Below, in pieces: positions 19,017-27,033 of a DNA stretch of 64,000 nucleotides. Made by a program: the position numbers and the translations under genes. The DNA comes from Bacteroidota bacterium (GTDB taxonomy: Bacteria; Bacteroidota; Bacteroidia; Chitinophagales; Chitinophagaceae). The notes beneath the pieces are model-generated. The model was given only the letters and a program-made list of their open reading frames with translations, ran no database searches and was not told the DNA's origin. Within the stretch, counting starts at the first letter, position 1, and the number at the start of each line of letters is the position of its first letter. The DNA lies in contig JAFDYF010000050.1 of the NCBI GenBank assembly GCA_018267575.1, positions 27,393-91,392 on the forward strand, written 5' to 3'.

Positions 19017-21599
19017 CTAAGCAGAATTTCTGGCCGCATTGATGATCCCAAAGGAACTGCGTATGATGAGCTTTTCATACACTTCGCGTAAAGGGTTTTT
19101 AATGTCCCCATTTTTTTCAAGCTCCCTAAAACGGGTAATGGCATATTGTTGCAGGGTGCTCAATGGCATCACAATCCTTTCACGCATTTGGATGGATAAC
19201 TGCTCAACAGGATAATCTGCCATTAGCTCCGTTTTGCCAGACAACCTAAATAGATATTTTTGGGTGAGCTCAAATTCGTCATAGATTTTTGTCCATATTT
19301 CGCCATACACCGGATGGTTTGAAAAATGTTCGGTGAGCGGGAAAAAACATTTTTTCATCGCCATCTCACAGTTATCTATAAGTGTTTTGAAGAAAAGCGA
19401 GTGATCATATAATTTCTTCACCTCGGTCCATCTACTCTGCCTATCCATTTCCTGCAAAGCAGTACCCACTCCATAATAGCCAGTCACATTTTGTTTTAGC
19501 TGGCTCCAGGCACCAACATAAGGGATAGCTCGGAGATCGGTAAATTCCAGTCTTGGCGAACTATTGCGCTTGGAAGGCCGGCTGGCGATATTAGTTTCGC
19601 TATAAAAACGTAGTGGGCTCAAATCATCTAGATAGCGCAAAAAATAGGGATGGTTCCTTAAAGCTGAATAGGATTTGTAGCTTTCATTGGCCAGTGCCTC
19701 TAGTAGTTCTTCTTCTGAAGATTCAAGCGTTACTTCTTTTGAAGAGAATAGTTCGTTGGAAATACCTGCATGCACCAATTGCTCAATATTAAATTGGGCA
19801 GAGTCAATAGTACCAAAGTTAGAGCTTACGGTTTGTCCCTGTATCGTAAGTTGGATTTCTTTGTTCGCAATATCTTTTCCCATGGAAGCATAAAACTTAT
19901 GCGTTTTGCCACCACCTCGTGCAGGAGGACCGCCACGGCCATCAAAGAATATGACATCAATACCATTTGCCCGGGAAATTTTGGTCAGGTTTTCTTTGGC
20001 TTTGTAGATTCCCCAATTGGCCATCAAATAACCCCCATCTTTAGTGCCATCACTAAAACCAAGCATGATGGTTTGCTTTTTACCACGCATTTTCAGATGC
20101 TTTGCATATACCGGATGCTGATAAAGTTCCTGCATAATCGCAGGAGCATTTTGAAGGTCTTCCACCGTTTCAAAAAGCGGGACAATATCAATTTTCAATT
20201 CATCTGCTTTCCATCCCGCCAATAAAAACAAAGCATATACTTCCCAAACATTCAATGCTGAAAAACTATGGCTGATAATATAACGGTTACAACCGGCCTC
20301 CCCATTCATTGCCTGGATATTCTTTACAATCCCTGTGGAGCGCAGTGTGTCCTTGATCAACTCATCTTGATAAAGATCTGGCTTAGCTTCTATCTTGATA
20401 TCGGCCAATAAAGCAATTTTTTCTTTTTCGCTAAGCTGGGCATAATTTTCCGGGAGAATCTTTTCTACGGAAGCCACTGCTTCCAATGTTTTGGCATGTA
20501 TCGAACTATCCTGACGGATATCCAAGGTTGCGAAATGAAGACCAAAGACTTCAATCTTGCTGATCAGGTTATCTACGAGATGAAGAAAAAGATTATTATG
20601 CTGATAAATGATGATCTCCCTAATTTTTTTCAAGGGTGCAAGAATCTCCTCAGTACGAAGGCCATCTTTTTGTTCGGGAATAAAAAGGTTGTCATATAGC
20701 TTCACTTCCAAATCGGCAATAATCGTATCCACGCCTTTGAATGTAAGGCGCCTTTTCAGTTTCCTCACATCCATGTAGTAGCATTTGATAATCGCACCAC
20801 GCAAGGCTTCTGCCACTTTCAAGGTGGTGTCTGCTTTTACAAAAGGGTTACCATCCCGATCTCCGCCAGGCCAAAAGCCCATTTTGATCACTGGGTTGGT
20901 TTCACTTACCGCATCGGGGAATTGGTTTTTTAAAAAAGAAAGAATCCTTCCAGCCGCGTGGTAAAACACATTTTCCAAATACCAGATGAGGCTCACTGCT
21001 TCATCGTAAGGAGTTGGCTTTTGTTTTTTCAGAAAAGGGGTTTTGCCCAATTGCTGCATATAGGTGTTTATATGGCTAGCATTGTTCTCAATCACTGCAC
21101 GAGAAAGATCGTTGATAATACCTAGCACCGAACCAGGATAAAATTGGGTGGGGTGGGCAGTCAGCACCATATCGACAGAATAGTCTTTCAATTTTTCAGC
21201 CAGTTCTTTTTCCTTGTTGGTCTGCATCACTTCTGCCGCCAACTGTTTTAATGTGCCTGGTCCGTTCATATCATTCACTTCTTTAAAGGCCGCATCTTCC
21301 AAAGCATCGAAAAGTACAATCTGCCTTTCTACATACTGCACAAAACGAAAAAGGGTGTCGGCACGCTCCCTTTCACTAGTATTGGTTGTATGCTTATCAA
21401 AAAAACCTTCAATAATTTTTTCAGGGCTTTCCTTTCTTTTATATGCATCTTCACAATAAGTGAGTAGGAGCGATAACAAAATCCCCGTTTTCTCAATGCG
21501 GTGAAAAGGCAGGGAAGTGAACAGACTATTATATAATTGGAACTTGATGCCTACCTGATTCCTGAACTGCTGTAACCCCTGCGATGACTGATAACTCAT
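19017..21599 (-). CDS. ppc: Phosphoenolpyruvate carboxylase
   Basis: Carboxylates PEP to oxaloacetate, refilling the citrate cycle and providing the carbon skeleton for aspartate. The 860-residue protein shows the catalytic-His motif VLTAHPTQ near residue 150, FWPGGDRDGNPFV, MLGFSDGTKDGGYL and the glycine-rich FFDGRGGPPARGGGKTH loop. The start is taken at the methionine of MSYQSSQGLQQF; an upstream in-frame methionine would add 33 residues that look like translated leader (cysteine- and phenylalanine-rich). TAAATTTG, a -7-like element, lies 5-12 bases upstream of this ATG. It is divergent from thrA, which fits a shared purpose: oxaloacetate to aspartate to threonine. Confidence 0.96.
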   Translation of the reverse strand: MSYQSSQGLQQFRNQVGIKFQLYNSLFTSLPFHRIEKTGILLSLLLTYCEDAYKRKESPEKIIEGFFDKHTTNTSERERADTLFRFVQYVERQIVLFDALEDAAFKEVNDMNGPGTLKQLAAEVMQTNKEKELAEKLKDYSVDMVLTAHPTQFYPGSVLGIINDLSRAVIENNASHINTYMQQLGKTPFLKKQKPTPYDEAVSLIWYLENVFYHAAGRILSFLKNQFPDAVSETNPVIKMGFWPGGDRDGNPFVKADTTLKVAEALRGAIIKCYYMDVRKLKRRLTFKGVDTIIADLEVKLYDNLFIPEQKDGLRTEEILAPLKKIREIIIYQHNNLFLHLVDNLISKIEVFGLHFATLDIRQDSSIHAKTLEAVASVEKILPENYAQLSEKEKIALLADIKIEAKPDLYQDELIKDTLRSTGIVKNIQAMNGEAGCNRYIISHSFSALNVWEVYALFLLAGWKADELKIDIVPLFETVEDLQNAPAIMQELYQHPVYAKHLKMRGKKQTIMLGFSDGTKDGGYLMANWGIYKAKENLTKISRANGIDVIFFDGRGGPPARGGGKTHKFYASMGKDIANKEIQLTIQGQTVSSNFGTIDSAQFNIEQLVHAGISNELFSSKEVTLESSEEELLEALANESYKSYSALRNHPYFLRYLDDLSPLRFYSETNIASRPSKRNSSPRLEFTDLRAIPYVGAWSQLKQNVTGYYGVGTALQEMDRQSRWTEVKKLYDHSLFFKTLIDNCEMAMKKCFFPLTEHFSNHPVYGEIWTKIYDEFELTQKYLFRLSGKTELMADYPVEQLSIQMRERIVMPLSTLQQYAITRFRELEKNGDIKNPLREVYEKLIIRSSFGIINAARNSA

Positions 21600-21724
21600 A
21601 ATAACAAATTTAACAACCTTCAATAAAACTTCCAGTGAGCAGCAATCGTTTAAATAGAAAGCTGAAAATACTCTATTTTTTCTAAAAAAACCGGTCAATT
21701 ATTAATTTCTTCATTTCCTTTATA

Positions 21725-21732
21725 TATCTTCG
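21725..21732 (+). promoter_or_regulatory. Candidate -7 element upstream of the thr leader
   Basis: TATCTTCG differs at one base from the Bacteroidota -7 consensus TAnnTTTG and lies 16 bases before the GTG of the leader peptide, so the transcript would begin only about 10 bases before the leader. No TTTG was found at the -33 position. Confidence 0.4.
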
Positions 21733-21747
21733 CGGCACAATATAATT

Positions 21748-21843
21748 GTGGCCTACTATACACAACATACCATCATCTCCTTTACTGCTGTAGCAAGCAC
21801 CGCTACAATGCCAACAATTATTACAACTACCACGACCCTGTAA
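21748..21843 (+). CDS. thrL: thr operon leader peptide (putative attenuator)
   Basis: A 31-codon frame beginning GTG and ending CTG TAA, 95 bases before thrA. It encodes 11 threonines and 4 isoleucines, and ends MPTIITTTTTL, with five threonine codons in a row after an Ile-Ile pair. This is the composition of the enterobacterial ThrL leader, in which charged tRNA-Thr and tRNA-Ile levels set ribosome position and hence termination. An internal ATG at 21808 could start an 11-residue version. A 6-bp hairpin (TGTAGC/GCTACA, 21789-21807) lies within it and arms TACAAC/GTTGTA (21822-21851) span the Thr codons and stop. No canonical terminator with a T-run was found before thrA, so the mechanism is inferred. 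Confidence 0.72.
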   Translation: MAYYTQHTIISFTAVASTATMPTIITTTTTL

Positions 21844-21898
21844 GGGGTTGTATATTTCATATTAACATTGGGCTTTTACGCTACTTCCTTAAGGTAAA
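21822..21898 (+). promoter_or_regulatory. Possible attenuator structures downstream of the leader Thr codons
   Basis: Arms TACAAC (21822-21827) and GTTGTA (21846-21851) enclose the five Thr codons and the stop, with CGACCC/GGGTTG as a competing inner stem. Further down, TTTAC and GTAAA enclose the palindrome CCTTAAGG, followed by CTATTTTG. These could be alternative structures controlled by ribosome stalling, but the last one is a weak terminator at best. Confidence 0.35.
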
Positions 21899-21938
21899 CT
21901 ATTTTGACTAACCATTCCACTCAAAAAATAAAATTTAT

Positions 21939-24383
21939 ATGCAGGTCCTAAAGTTTGGCGGCTCATCGGTGGCAAACGCGGAAAATATCGGCAAAACAAT
22001 CTCGATCATACTGGAGACGGTAAAAAAAGACCGGACCATTGTGGTGGCTTCAGCACTCGGCGGCATCACGGATATTTTATTGAAGAGCGGCGCATTGGCG
22101 GCTGCTGGAGATGAGGCTTATCAGGAGCAATTGCAGATTATAGAGCAGCGTCATCTAGAGACTGTGAAGGAATTGATCCCGCTAACCAGTCAGAGTAGTG
22201 TATTGAGCATGGTAAAAAGGAGCTGCAATGAAATCGAAGATATCTGCAAGGGTGTTTTTATGTTGGGCGAAATGTCTGAGCGCACCAAGGATCGGATTAT
22301 GAGCTATGGTGAACTGCTTTCTACCCAAATTATTTCCGGAAGATTAAAAACACTAGGGGTTGATAATATTTGGAAAGATTCAAGAACATTGATTGTTACC
22401 GATTCGCAATTTGGTTTCGCCACTGTGGATTTTTTGACCACTAATAAAAAAATCACTGACTTTTTTTCGACTACTTCTGGAAACCTATTCATCCTCCCCG
22501 GTTTTATCGCAAGCGATAGCAAGGGGCTCACTACTACCTTGGGCAGGGGTGGCTCCGACTATACAGCAGCTATCTTGGGAGCAGCGCTTGATGCAAACCT
22601 GGTTGAAATTTGGACAGATGTATCAGGCATGATGACGGCCGACCCAAGGATAGTACCCAACGCAAAATCCATTCCTCGCATTTCCTATCAGGAGGCGATG
22701 GAGCTTTCGCATTTTGGCGCAAAAGTAATATACCCCCCCACCATTCAACCGGTCATGAACAAACGCATTCCAGTGTGGGTGCGGAATACTTTTGCACCAC
22801 AGGATGCCGGTACCGTTATTGAAACTTCAGTTGACCGGAATGGCAATAATATCCGAGGCATTTCGAGCATCAATAAAATAGCACTCATTAGCCTTGAAGG
22901 AAGTGGGATGGTAGGTATCCCCGGCTTTTCCAAAAGATTATTTGAGGCATTATCAAATGAAAAAATAAATGTAATCCTCATCACTCAAGGTTCATCCGAA
23001 CATTCAATCTGTGTGGTGGTGGATGAATCAAATATCGCCAAGGCCAAAGAAGTGGTAGACCTAGCATTCGATTATGAAATAAAAACAGGCAAGGTGGAGC
23101 CACTGGTGATAGAAAAATCACTTTCAATTATTGCTGTAGTGGGCGACAATATGAAAAGTCATCCCGGCGTAAGCGGTAAGATGTTTGGCGCATTGGGCAG
23201 GAACGGTGTAAATGTCCGTGCCATTGCACAGGGTTCATCCGAGCGGAATATTTCGGCCGTTATTGGTTCTGCTGATGTAAAAAAGGCCATCAATATTTTG
23301 CATGAGGAATTTTTTGAAACTACCTATAAACAACTGAATGTATTTATTGCTGGATTAGGCAATGTAGGTAGCAGGTTATTGGCGCAATTAATGCAGCAGG
23401 AGAAATATCTAGAGGAACATTTACGGTTACAGGTGAACGTTATTGGTTTTGCGAACAGTCGGAAAATGGTTTTTAATGATGAGGGCATTGATTTGGGCAA
23501 TTGGAAGGCTGAGTTGGAAAAAGGCGAACAGATGAACCTAGAAAAATTCATCGATACCATTCGTTCAAAAAATCTACGGAACTCTTTGTTTGCAGATGTA
23601 ACGGCCAATGATGAAGTAGCCAAATGCTATGGGCAATTGTTGGAAAAAAGTATTTCAGTCGTGGCTTGCAACAAAGTGGCCTGTTCTTCCCCATATGAAT
23701 ATTACAAAAAGTTGAAAAGGCTTTCCACCGAATTCAATTGCCAATTTCTTTTTGAAACCAATGTGGGAGCTGGTCTTCCCGTTATCGGCACACTCAACGA
23801 TCTTTTGAGAAGTGGTGACAAAGTAAATAAAATTGAAGCGGTGTTAAGTGGCACTTTGAATTTTGTGTTCAACAATTACAATGGGGAAAATGGTTTTGCC
23901 AATGTGGTGAAACAAGCGCAAGATGAGGGCTATACTGAACCAGATCCCCGCCTGGACCTTAGTGGCACCGATGTGATGAGAAAAATCATGATATTGGCAC
24001 GTGAAGCTGGGGAGAAAATGGAGATGAGCGATATCACTAATCATTCCTTCATGCCCGCTTCCTGTATGCAAGGTTCTGTAGCGGATTTTTATACTGCCAT
24101 GGCCAAGGAGGAAGCGCATTTCAAAAAAATATATGAAGCAGCGGCCAAGGAAAATAAAAAATTGAAATTTGTAGCTAGCTATGAAAATGGAAAAGCCTTT
24201 GTTGGCCTGCAACATGTGGGAGCGCAATCCGATTTTTATCATTTATATGGTAAAGACAATGTAGTTTTATTTTATACTGATCGTTATCCAAATCAACCTT
24301 TGGTGGTGAAAGGAGCAGGTGCTGGTGCTGAAGTAACAGCCTCTGGCGTGTTTGCGGATATTATTAGGGCATCGAGGATGTAG
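21939..24383 (+). CDS. thrA: Bifunctional aspartate kinase / homoserine dehydrogenase
   Basis: Catalyses the first and third steps from aspartate to threonine. The 814 residues comprise an aspartokinase domain (VLKFGGSSVANAENI at residues 3-17, to about 290), two ACT regulatory domains (about 315-460, with SVVGIPG-like and GSSERNISAVI segments) and an NAD(P)-dependent homoserine dehydrogenase domain that starts near residue 467 with VFIAGLGNVGSRLLAQL and contains the catalytic-region motif EPDPRLDLSGTDVMRKIMILAREAG (Asp/Lys). The fused arrangement and length match ThrA/MetL proteins. ACT domains imply feedback inhibition by threonine. It is first in thrA-thrB-thrC and preceded by a Thr/Ile-rich leader peptide. 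Confidence 0.96.
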   Translation: MQVLKFGGSSVANAENIGKTISIILETVKKDRTIVVASALGGITDILLKSGALAAAGDEAYQEQLQIIEQRHLETVKELIPLTSQSSVLSMVKRSCNEIEDICKGVFMLGEMSERTKDRIMSYGELLSTQIISGRLKTLGVDNIWKDSRTLIVTDSQFGFATVDFLTTNKKITDFFSTTSGNLFILPGFIASDSKGLTTTLGRGGSDYTAAILGAALDANLVEIWTDVSGMMTADPRIVPNAKSIPRISYQEAMELSHFGAKVIYPPTIQPVMNKRIPVWVRNTFAPQDAGTVIETSVDRNGNNIRGISSINKIALISLEGSGMVGIPGFSKRLFEALSNEKINVILITQGSSEHSICVVVDESNIAKAKEVVDLAFDYEIKTGKVEPLVIEKSLSIIAVVGDNMKSHPGVSGKMFGALGRNGVNVRAIAQGSSERNISAVIGSADVKKAINILHEEFFETTYKQLNVFIAGLGNVGSRLLAQLMQQEKYLEEHLRLQVNVIGFANSRKMVFNDEGIDLGNWKAELEKGEQMNLEKFIDTIRSKNLRNSLFADVTANDEVAKCYGQLLEKSISVVACNKVACSSPYEYYKKLKRLSTEFNCQFLFETNVGAGLPVIGTLNDLLRSGDKVNKIEAVLSGTLNFVFNNYNGENGFANVVKQAQDEGYTEPDPRLDLSGTDVMRKIMILAREAGEKMEMSDITNHSFMPASCMQGSVADFYTAMAKEEAHFKKIYEAAAKENKKLKFVASYENGKAFVGLQHVGAQSDFYHLYGKDNVVLFYTDRYPNQPLVVKGAGAGAEVTASGVFADIIRASRM

Positions 24384-24497
24384 TTGGGGTAGTGAATAGT
24401 TGATAGTTCATGGTTCATAGTCGGTAGTCAACACGAGTACAAATTCTTACAAAAAAATCCAGATCATGAAAGATCAAGTTTCTTTAAAACGAAATCA

Positions 24498-25427
24498 ATG
24501 AAAGAAGTAAAAGTTTTTGCACCAGCTACTATCGCTAATCTGGTTTGTGGCTTCGACGTACTAGGCTTATGCCTTTGTGAACCATCCGACATCATGCACG
24601 TGAAATTAATGGATGAAAAAAGAGTGGTGATTCATAGCGCAGATGGATCTAGTCTTCCCTCGGATCCATCACAAAATACGGCGGGTGCCCCATTGTTGGC
24701 TATGATCGAAGAAATGGATTTGGAACTAGGCTTTGACCTTACCATTGAAAAACACATTAAACCGGGCAGCGGTATTGGTTCCAGCGCTGCCAGCGCGGCG
24801 GGTGCAGTGGTTGCTGCCAATCATTTGCTAGGGAACAAACTTCCAAAAGAAGATCTGGTCCGTTTTGCCATGTTGGGTGAAAAAGTAGCTTCAGGAGTAA
24901 AACATGCGGACAATGTTGGTCCCTGTATTTATGGAGGCGTTACCATCATACGTTCGATCTTTCCATTGGACATCATTTCCATTTCTGCACCTCCATTATA
25001 TATCACCGTGGTACATCCCCAAATTGAAGTGCGCACTTCCGATGCAAGGCAGATTCTCCGCAAGGAAGTATTGCTGAAAGATGCCATTCGCCAATGGGGG
25101 AATATTGCTGGGCTCGTGGCAGGTTTAATGAAAAATGATTATGCACTCATCGGCCGTTCACTGGAAGACGTGATTATAGAACCCGTAAGAAGCATGTTGA
25201 TTCCCGGTTTTGATGAAGTAAAAAGCAAGAGCAAGGAAGCAGGTGCCTTGGGTGGCGGCATATCGGGATCAGGACCTTCTATATTTATGCTCAGCCAAAA
25301 TATAGTAACTGCGCAAATAGTGGAAAAGCTGATGCAGGATATCTATAAAAAAATCGGTTTGCCTTTTCATACTTATGTCACCACCATCAATACTGAAGGA
25401 GTGAAAATAGAAGAAGTCACTCATTAA
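24498..25427 (+). CDS. thrB: Homoserine kinase
   Basis: Phosphorylates homoserine with ATP. The 309-residue protein is a GHMP-family kinase: the N-terminus VFAPATIANLVCGFDVLG is typical of homoserine kinases, the ATP loop is KPGSGIGSSAASAAGA near residues 92-107, and the C-terminal motif GGGISGSGPSIFML is the third GHMP signature. Length is normal. It lies between thrA and thrC in the same direction, with a 114-base gap before it that contains simple TAGT-type repeats. Confidence 0.96.
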   Translation: MKEVKVFAPATIANLVCGFDVLGLCLCEPSDIMHVKLMDEKRVVIHSADGSSLPSDPSQNTAGAPLLAMIEEMDLELGFDLTIEKHIKPGSGIGSSAASAAGAVVAANHLLGNKLPKEDLVRFAMLGEKVASGVKHADNVGPCIYGGVTIIRSIFPLDIISISAPPLYITVVHPQIEVRTSDARQILRKEVLLKDAIRQWGNIAGLVAGLMKNDYALIGRSLEDVIIEPVRSMLIPGFDEVKSKSKEAGALGGGISGSGPSIFMLSQNIVTAQIVEKLMQDIYKKIGLPFHTYVTTINTEGVKIEEVTH

Positions 25428-25459
25428 ATAATCAAACTTGCAAAATGAAAGATAGAGAT

Positions 25460-25565
25460 AACACGAATTTTAATACGAATTACACGAATAAGGTAAAATT
25501 TGTTGACAATTACCTTTGGTGATAATTCGTGCAATTAATTCGTGTTAATTCGTGGAATTCGTGTT
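25460..25565. repeat. ACACGAAT inverted-repeat element between thrB and thrC
   Basis: The gap is filled by repeated ACACGAAT units on one side and their complements on the other, bounded by perfect arms AACACGAATT and AATTCGTGTT. The inner parts (AGGTAA and TTACCT) pair too. It is a common type of dispersed hairpin repeat in Bacteroidota. It ends 12 bases before the thrC start codon, so it could affect thrC translation. Confidence 0.65.
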
Positions 25566-25577
25566 AAATAAATTATC

Positions 25578-26873
25578 ATGCAGTATTATAGCCTCAACCA
25601 TATATCACCTAAACTAAGTTTTAAGGAAGCCACCATCAAAGGGCAGGCTCCGGATAAGGGTTTGTATTTTCCTGAATCCATTCCTGTTTTATCAAAAGAT
25701 TTCTTAGCCAACATAAAAGAATTTTCAAAAGAGGAAATTGCTTTCAAAGTGATCCAGCCTTATGTCGGTGATGAAATACCCGAAACGGAGTTAAGAAGAA
25801 TAGTTGCGGAAACGGTCAATTTTGATTTCCCATTGGTAAAAATCAATGACCAAATATCATCGCTTGAATTGTTTCATGGACCTACGCTTGCCTTCAAGGA
25901 TGTTGGGGCAAGATTCATGAGCAGGTGCTTGGGGCATTTTGTTAAGAACAATGACAAACAAGTTACAGTTTTGGTAGCAACTTCTGGTGATACAGGAGGT
26001 GCGGTTGCCAATGGGTTCTATGGAGTGGAGGGTGTTAATGTGGTGATACTTTATCCTTCAGGGAAGGTAAGCAGCGTGCAGGAGCTTCAGTTGACTACCT
26101 TGGGAAAAAATATATCAGCCCTTGAAGTAGATGGCACATTCGACGATTGCCAGCAAATGGTGAAACAGGCTTTTGCTGATATGGAACTAAACAAAGAGTT
26201 ATTTCTCACTTCTGCCAACTCCATCAATGTGGCCAGGTGGTTGCCACAACAATTCTATTATTTCTTTGCCTACCAGCAATGGGCGGATAAAAATCACCCG
26301 CCTGTGTTTTGTGTACCAAGCGGTAATTTCGGTAATATCTGTGCCGGGCTACTGGCTCATCGTTCTGGATTACCTGCTGTTCATTTTATTGCGGCTTGCA
26401 ATGCCAATAATGTGGTAACGAATTATTTATCCGATGGCCATTATGAGCCCAAGAAAGCGGTAGCTACTTTGTCGAATGCCATGGATGTAGGCAGCCCGAG
26501 CAATTTTGTGAGGGTGTTGGAGCTTTTCAATAAGGAATTCATTTCTATGAAAAATGTATTGAGCAGTTATAGCATCACGGATGCGGAAACCAAAAATACC
26601 ATCGCTGATGTATATACGAAGATGAATTATTTATTGGACCCACACGGTGCAGTAGGTTATTTGGCATTGGAAAAATATTTAGAAACCCACTCAGATCAAA
26701 AAGGGATGATTCTAGAAACCGCCCACCCAATAAAATTTTATGATGTGGTAGAACCCATTATAAAAGAAAAAGTACCCATCCCCGATTCCATCAAATCAAT
26801 ATTGGAGGAGAAGAAACAAAGTGTGAAAATGGATGCTAATTTTGAAGACTTGAAATCATATCTGAAACAATAA
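25578..26873 (+). CDS. thrC: Threonine synthase
   Basis: PLP enzyme converting O-phosphohomoserine to threonine, the last step of the pathway. The 431 residues include the typical N-terminus (YYSLNHISPKLSFKEATIKG), the PLP-lysine Lys107 in FHGPTLAFKDVGARF and the phosphate loop ATSGDTGGAVANGFYG near residue 140. Length matches the bacterial/yeast type of threonine synthase. It is the last thr gene; two copies of a tandem repeat follow it and the next gene is convergent. Confidence 0.96.
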   Translation: MQYYSLNHISPKLSFKEATIKGQAPDKGLYFPESIPVLSKDFLANIKEFSKEEIAFKVIQPYVGDEIPETELRRIVAETVNFDFPLVKINDQISSLELFHGPTLAFKDVGARFMSRCLGHFVKNNDKQVTVLVATSGDTGGAVANGFYGVEGVNVVILYPSGKVSSVQELQLTTLGKNISALEVDGTFDDCQQMVKQAFADMELNKELFLTSANSINVARWLPQQFYYFFAYQQWADKNHPPVFCVPSGNFGNICAGLLAHRSGLPAVHFIAACNANNVVTNYLSDGHYEPKKAVATLSNAMDVGSPSNFVRVLELFNKEFISMKNVLSSYSITDAETKNTIADVYTKMNYLLDPHGAVGYLALEKYLETHSDQKGMILETAHPIKFYDVVEPIIKEKVPIPDSIKSILEEKKQSVKMDANFEDLKSYLKQ

Positions 26874-26883
26874 CAGAAATACG

Positions 26884-27029
26884 ATTGTCACTGATTTTAT
26901 GATTCTTTAGCGCAGCAATCATTATTCTCATCAATCAGTGCATCAGTGGCTAAATACAATTGCCACTGATTATATGATTCTTTATCGGGACATCCACTAT
27001 TTCCTTTAATCAGTGAATCAGTGGCTAAA
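26884..27029. repeat. Two tandem copies of a 71-bp repeat with inverted ends
   Basis: Copies at 26884-26954 and 26959-27029 share the start ATTGYCACTGATT, the internal TATGATTCTTTA and the end ATCAGTGGCTAAA, while the middle third differs. Each copy begins with CACTGAT and ends with ATCAGTG, so each can form a hairpin. The array separates convergent thrC and the GH9 gene, where it might also help end transcription. Confidence 0.7.
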
Positions 27030-27033
27030 AAAA

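Noticed and set aside
18854..19144. Minus-strand frame of 96 codons overlapping the end of ppc
   Set aside because: It overlaps the conserved C-terminus of Ppc in another frame and shows no domain or start context.
21844..21938. A standard Rho-independent attenuator in front of thrA
   Set aside because: The weak TTTAC/GTAAA stem and short CTATTTTG tract do not meet the usual criteria, so only possible structures are listed.
25460..25565. The repeated ACACGAAT units as a CRISPR array
   Set aside because: The units are very short, appear on both strands as inverted copies, and have no regular spacers.
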